A DNA stretch of 64,000 nucleotides, taken from CAWKPF01 sp963851415. Its GTDB lineage: Bacteria > Acidobacteriota > Thermoanaerobaculia > Multivoradales > Multivoraceae. The stretch's first letter is position 1. Every line of letters begins with the position of its first letter. Where the stretch lies: positions 1 to 64,000 of the forward strand of contig CAWKPF010000003.1 of the NCBI GenBank assembly GCA_963851415.1, read 5' to 3'. Of the stretch, positions 61,839 to 64,000 are shown in pieces. The notes below the pieces were generated by a model, which saw only the letters and a list, made by a program, of their open reading frames with translations, was not told the DNA's origin and searched no databases. The position numbers and the translations under genes are program-made.

Positions 61839-63011
61839 ATGAACCGAGCCCTTCCAGTCCTCGTTCTGGGACTGACTCTCTTCTCGACCGCCCAGGTCCT
61901 CGCCCAGGTAACGATCTACTCGGGATCGAGCTACCGAGGCACCAGCCAGACCCTCTACGACGACATCCCCGACCTGCGGCGCAGCGCGGTCGGCAGCGAC
62001 CAGGCCTCGTCGCTGCGCATCCAGTGTGGAAAGGGCATCTCCTGGAATGGAGATCCGGCACCGGACCGGATCGTCGTCGGCCTCGAGCTCTACGACGACG
62101 GCGACTTCCGCGGAACCCGAGAGATCTTCCGGGGCGACGTCCCCGAAATGGATCGAACGCGAATCGGCAACGACCGAGCCTCCTCGGTGAGGGTAGCGCC
62201 AGGCTGTCGGGTGCGACTCTACGACGGCTCCGACTACGGCGGTCGCTACGCCGAGTTGAGCGGTGCGGAGTCGAGCCTCGGGCGGACCCGGGTGGGCAAC
62301 GATCGGGTCTCTTCCCTCGAGATCCGCTGCGCGGGAGACCGCCGTCCCTGGAACACGAACCAGGGCTCGAGCGGCGGCTCCAGCGGCGGCTCCCACGACT
62401 GGGGAGACTGGAACGAATGGGACACCGACCAGCAAGGCGGCGTGGTGCTCTTCGAAGATCGCGACTTCCGCGGCAGTAGCACGGTCGTCAACCGCAACAT
62501 GCAGGATCTGCAGCGGACCTCGGTCGGCGAGTACGCGGCGAGCTCGATCCGGGTGCCTTCGGGATGCAGCGTGGACCTGTACTCCGGGCCCGACTATCGC
62601 GGCAACCGATTGCACCTCGATCGCAGCGAGCACTACCTCGGCGACACCCGCATCGGCAACGACGCCGTCGCCTCGATCAAGGTGAACTGCAGGAACTACT
62701 CCGGCTCCGGCCGTCACGACGACTTCGACGACTGGCACGAAGGAGGTCGCTGGGGCGTGACGCTCTATGCCGACGCCCGCTTCCGGGGAACCAGTGACAC
62801 CCTCGACCACGACTCCAGAAACATGCGGGACACGCGTGTGGGTGACGACAGGGTCAGCTCGGTGCGAGTCCCGCACGGCTGCCGGGTCACGCTGTATGCG
62901 GACCCCAGTTATCGCGGCAGCTACACCGTGCTGCACGACGACGTCGAGGACATGTCCGACACCAGGGTCGGTAACGACCGTGTCTCGTCGGTCAGAGTCG
63001 ACTGCCACTGA
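61839..63011 (+). CDS. Secreted beta-gamma-crystallin-like protein, seven Greek-key motifs
   Basis: 390 residues, signal peptide LPVLVLGLTLFSTAQVLAQ. Seven repeats of the form LYxDxxFRGxxxxL, then TRxGNDRVSSxRV, for example ELYDDGDFRGTREIF with TRIGNDRASSVRV. Each ends in the microbial beta-gamma-crystallin calcium motif (N/D)(N/D)xx(S/T)S; four match exactly (NDRASS, NDRVSS, DDRVSS, NDRVSS) and three are variant (SDQASS, EYAASS, NDAVAS). Two Asp/Gly/Ser-rich linkers separate blocks. Probably a calcium-binding, desiccation- or adhesion-related extracellular protein. Confidence 0.82.
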   Translation: MNRALPVLVLGLTLFSTAQVLAQVTIYSGSSYRGTSQTLYDDIPDLRRSAVGSDQASSLRIQCGKGISWNGDPAPDRIVVGLELYDDGDFRGTREIFRGDVPEMDRTRIGNDRASSVRVAPGCRVRLYDGSDYGGRYAELSGAESSLGRTRVGNDRVSSLEIRCAGDRRPWNTNQGSSGGSSGGSHDWGDWNEWDTDQQGGVVLFEDRDFRGSSTVVNRNMQDLQRTSVGEYAASSIRVPSGCSVDLYSGPDYRGNRLHLDRSEHYLGDTRIGNDAVASIKVNCRNYSGSGRHDDFDDWHEGGRWGVTLYADARFRGTSDTLDHDSRNMRDTRVGDDRVSSVRVPHGCRVTLYADPSYRGSYTVLHDDVEDMSDTRVGNDRVSSVRVDCH

Positions 63012-63152
63012 CCGGCAGCCGACTCACTCGGGTCCGCGTCCATCGGCGGCAGATCACGGGGTCGAAATTGGCGACCCCACGGGTGAAGGAGAGCTCCTGG
63101 CCCGACGCAGCCACCGGGGCGCGCAGACTCGCCTCGCTCGAGCTGGGCTCGC

Positions 63153-64000
63153 TCAACGGATCCGGTACGTCGCGAGTGCTCGTAGATTGAGCAAGGGGTC
63201 GTTCTCCCGGGCGAAGTCGGGCGGACGTCGCACGTCGAGAGGACCGTAGAACAGCTCTACTCCGAGTCCGAGGCGAGAGGTCAGCGAGAAGGTCGCCCCG
63301 GCGTTGACGGCCCAGGTGTTCCCATCCGTGAGCTGCAGGGTCCGATCGTGGAACCCGAAGGTAAAGGCGTCGACCTGGAACTCGAGATCGAGATGCTGAA
63401 CGGAGCCGCCGTAGTGCACCACGGGGCTCCTCTCACTTGCGCCGGTGCGATAGTGACCCACCACCGCGAGGCCGTAGTAGTCGAGCGCGACCCGGTCGTT
63501 CGAAGGCGCCTCGCAGCCGAACTCGTTGCCCGGTTCTCCGGGGGGAATCCTCGCATCCTCGCTGCTGCAGGTGAGATCGCCCTCGGCCTCGCCTTCTTGG
63601 ACGAAGAGCCGGGCGCCCACTCCGCTGCGCTCGCCCCGCCAGAGGGAGCGCTCGAGGGCGAGGTCGAACAGGTTCGCCTTCACTCCCTGCACCTCGACCG
63701 GAGGTGACCAGCCGACGGTCAGCCCGAACCCCGCTGGCAGGCCGAAGGTCGCCCGGAGGCGGGCCTGCACGGGAGAGCGGTTGAGGTCCTCTACTTTGAG
63801 ACCCCCGAACCCGACCCGCCGCTGCTCGGTACTGAGATGAGGGACCTGGATGACCTCCAGACCGAGGTCGATCGCTCCGGCTCGGCGCAGCTCGACCGGA
63901 CCCAACGACGTGAACAGGCTGGCCGAGGCGAAGTACTTCATCGCCCACGACTCCGGCGCGTCGAAGTCGAGCTGTTGCACCTCGTCGATGACCGGCTGCG
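63153..64000 (-). CDS. Outer-membrane-type protein, cut by the window end
   Basis: Open from the edge (QPVIDEVQQLDF) to 63153; the signal peptide lies outside. Alternating strands typical of beta barrels: LGLEVIQVPHLSTEQ, VQARLRATFGLPAGFGLTVGW, NLFDLALERSLWRGERSGVGARLFVQ, VALDYYGLAVVGHYR, GATFSLTSRLGLGVELFYGPL. The last residues ALATYRIR fit a barrel end. Cys pair SSEDARI...FGCEAP lies in a loop. A barrel of unknown role. Confidence 0.65.
   Translation of the reverse strand, partial: QPVIDEVQQLDFDAPESWAMKYFASASLFTSLGPVELRRAGAIDLGLEVIQVPHLSTEQRRVGFGGLKVEDLNRSPVQARLRATFGLPAGFGLTVGWSPPVEVQGVKANLFDLALERSLWRGERSGVGARLFVQEGEAEGDLTCSSEDARIPPGEPGNEFGCEAPSNDRVALDYYGLAVVGHYRTGASERSPVVHYGGSVQHLDLEFQVDAFTFGFHDRTLQLTDGNTWAVNAGATFSLTSRLGLGVELFYGPLDVRRPPDFARENDPLLNLRALATYRIR

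Overview
The window is GC-rich chromosomal DNA that most resembles an Acidobacteriota genome, with a Thermoanaerobaculia-like lineage as my best guess. This is inferred from content, not from a marker gene: many Hanks-type Ser/Thr kinases fused to WD40/TolB-like propellers or TPRs, an ECF sigma factor of the type common in that phylum, and several secreted proteins without close functional names. No rRNA or tRNA gene was found.

Positions 1-9281 are a mobile-DNA graveyard. They hold an IS3 orfB remnant, a doubly frameshifted IS30 transposase, a second IS3 orfB fragment split by an intact IS110 element, an internally deleted IS110-family transposase, and two integron-type gene cassettes (ParE/RelE toxin-attC and HigBA-attC) with no integrase in the window. 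A polytopic membrane protein of uncertain 5' end follows, then the first and only intact copy (A) of an IS91-like rolling-circle element, which truncates a sulfatase gene.

Positions 9407-22067 carry a very large secreted protein with a C-terminal sorting-type tail, a HepT-MntA toxin-antitoxin pair, a Fic protein and small secreted proteins. Three more IS91 fragments (B, C, D) interrupt this stretch and sit on breakpoints of truncated genes: a PLP decarboxylase, a SIMPL-domain protein, an IS3 element and a kinase tail. Copy E lies at 26412-27722.

Positions 22068-50393 are a signalling island: seven Ser/Thr protein kinase genes plus two remnants, with four output architectures (AAA+TPR, TPR, beta-propeller, and an inverted N-terminal membrane-sensor type). 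Among them are an ECF sigma factor, a small sigma-like HTH protein, a DUF4143 ATPase and an AbiE toxin-antitoxin locus whose toxin gene is frameshifted. Two adjacent kinase genes are split by frameshifts next to the transmembrane linker.

Positions 50912-64000 look like ordinary chromosome: an MBL-fold hydrolase followed by an FAD monooxygenase, an APC permease, a UPF0718 permease, a membrane-anchored protein, superoxide dismutase, an SH3-type protein, a MscS-type channel, a truncated M13 peptidase, a seven-motif beta-gamma-crystallin-like secreted protein, and an outer-membrane-type protein cut by the window edge.

The most notable items are the integrase-less attC cassettes, the one-ended pattern of the IS91 copies, the repeat-built secreted giant protein and the crystallin-like protein. 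More than ten frameshifts are seen, so assembly indels must be excluded before calling all broken genes pseudogenes.
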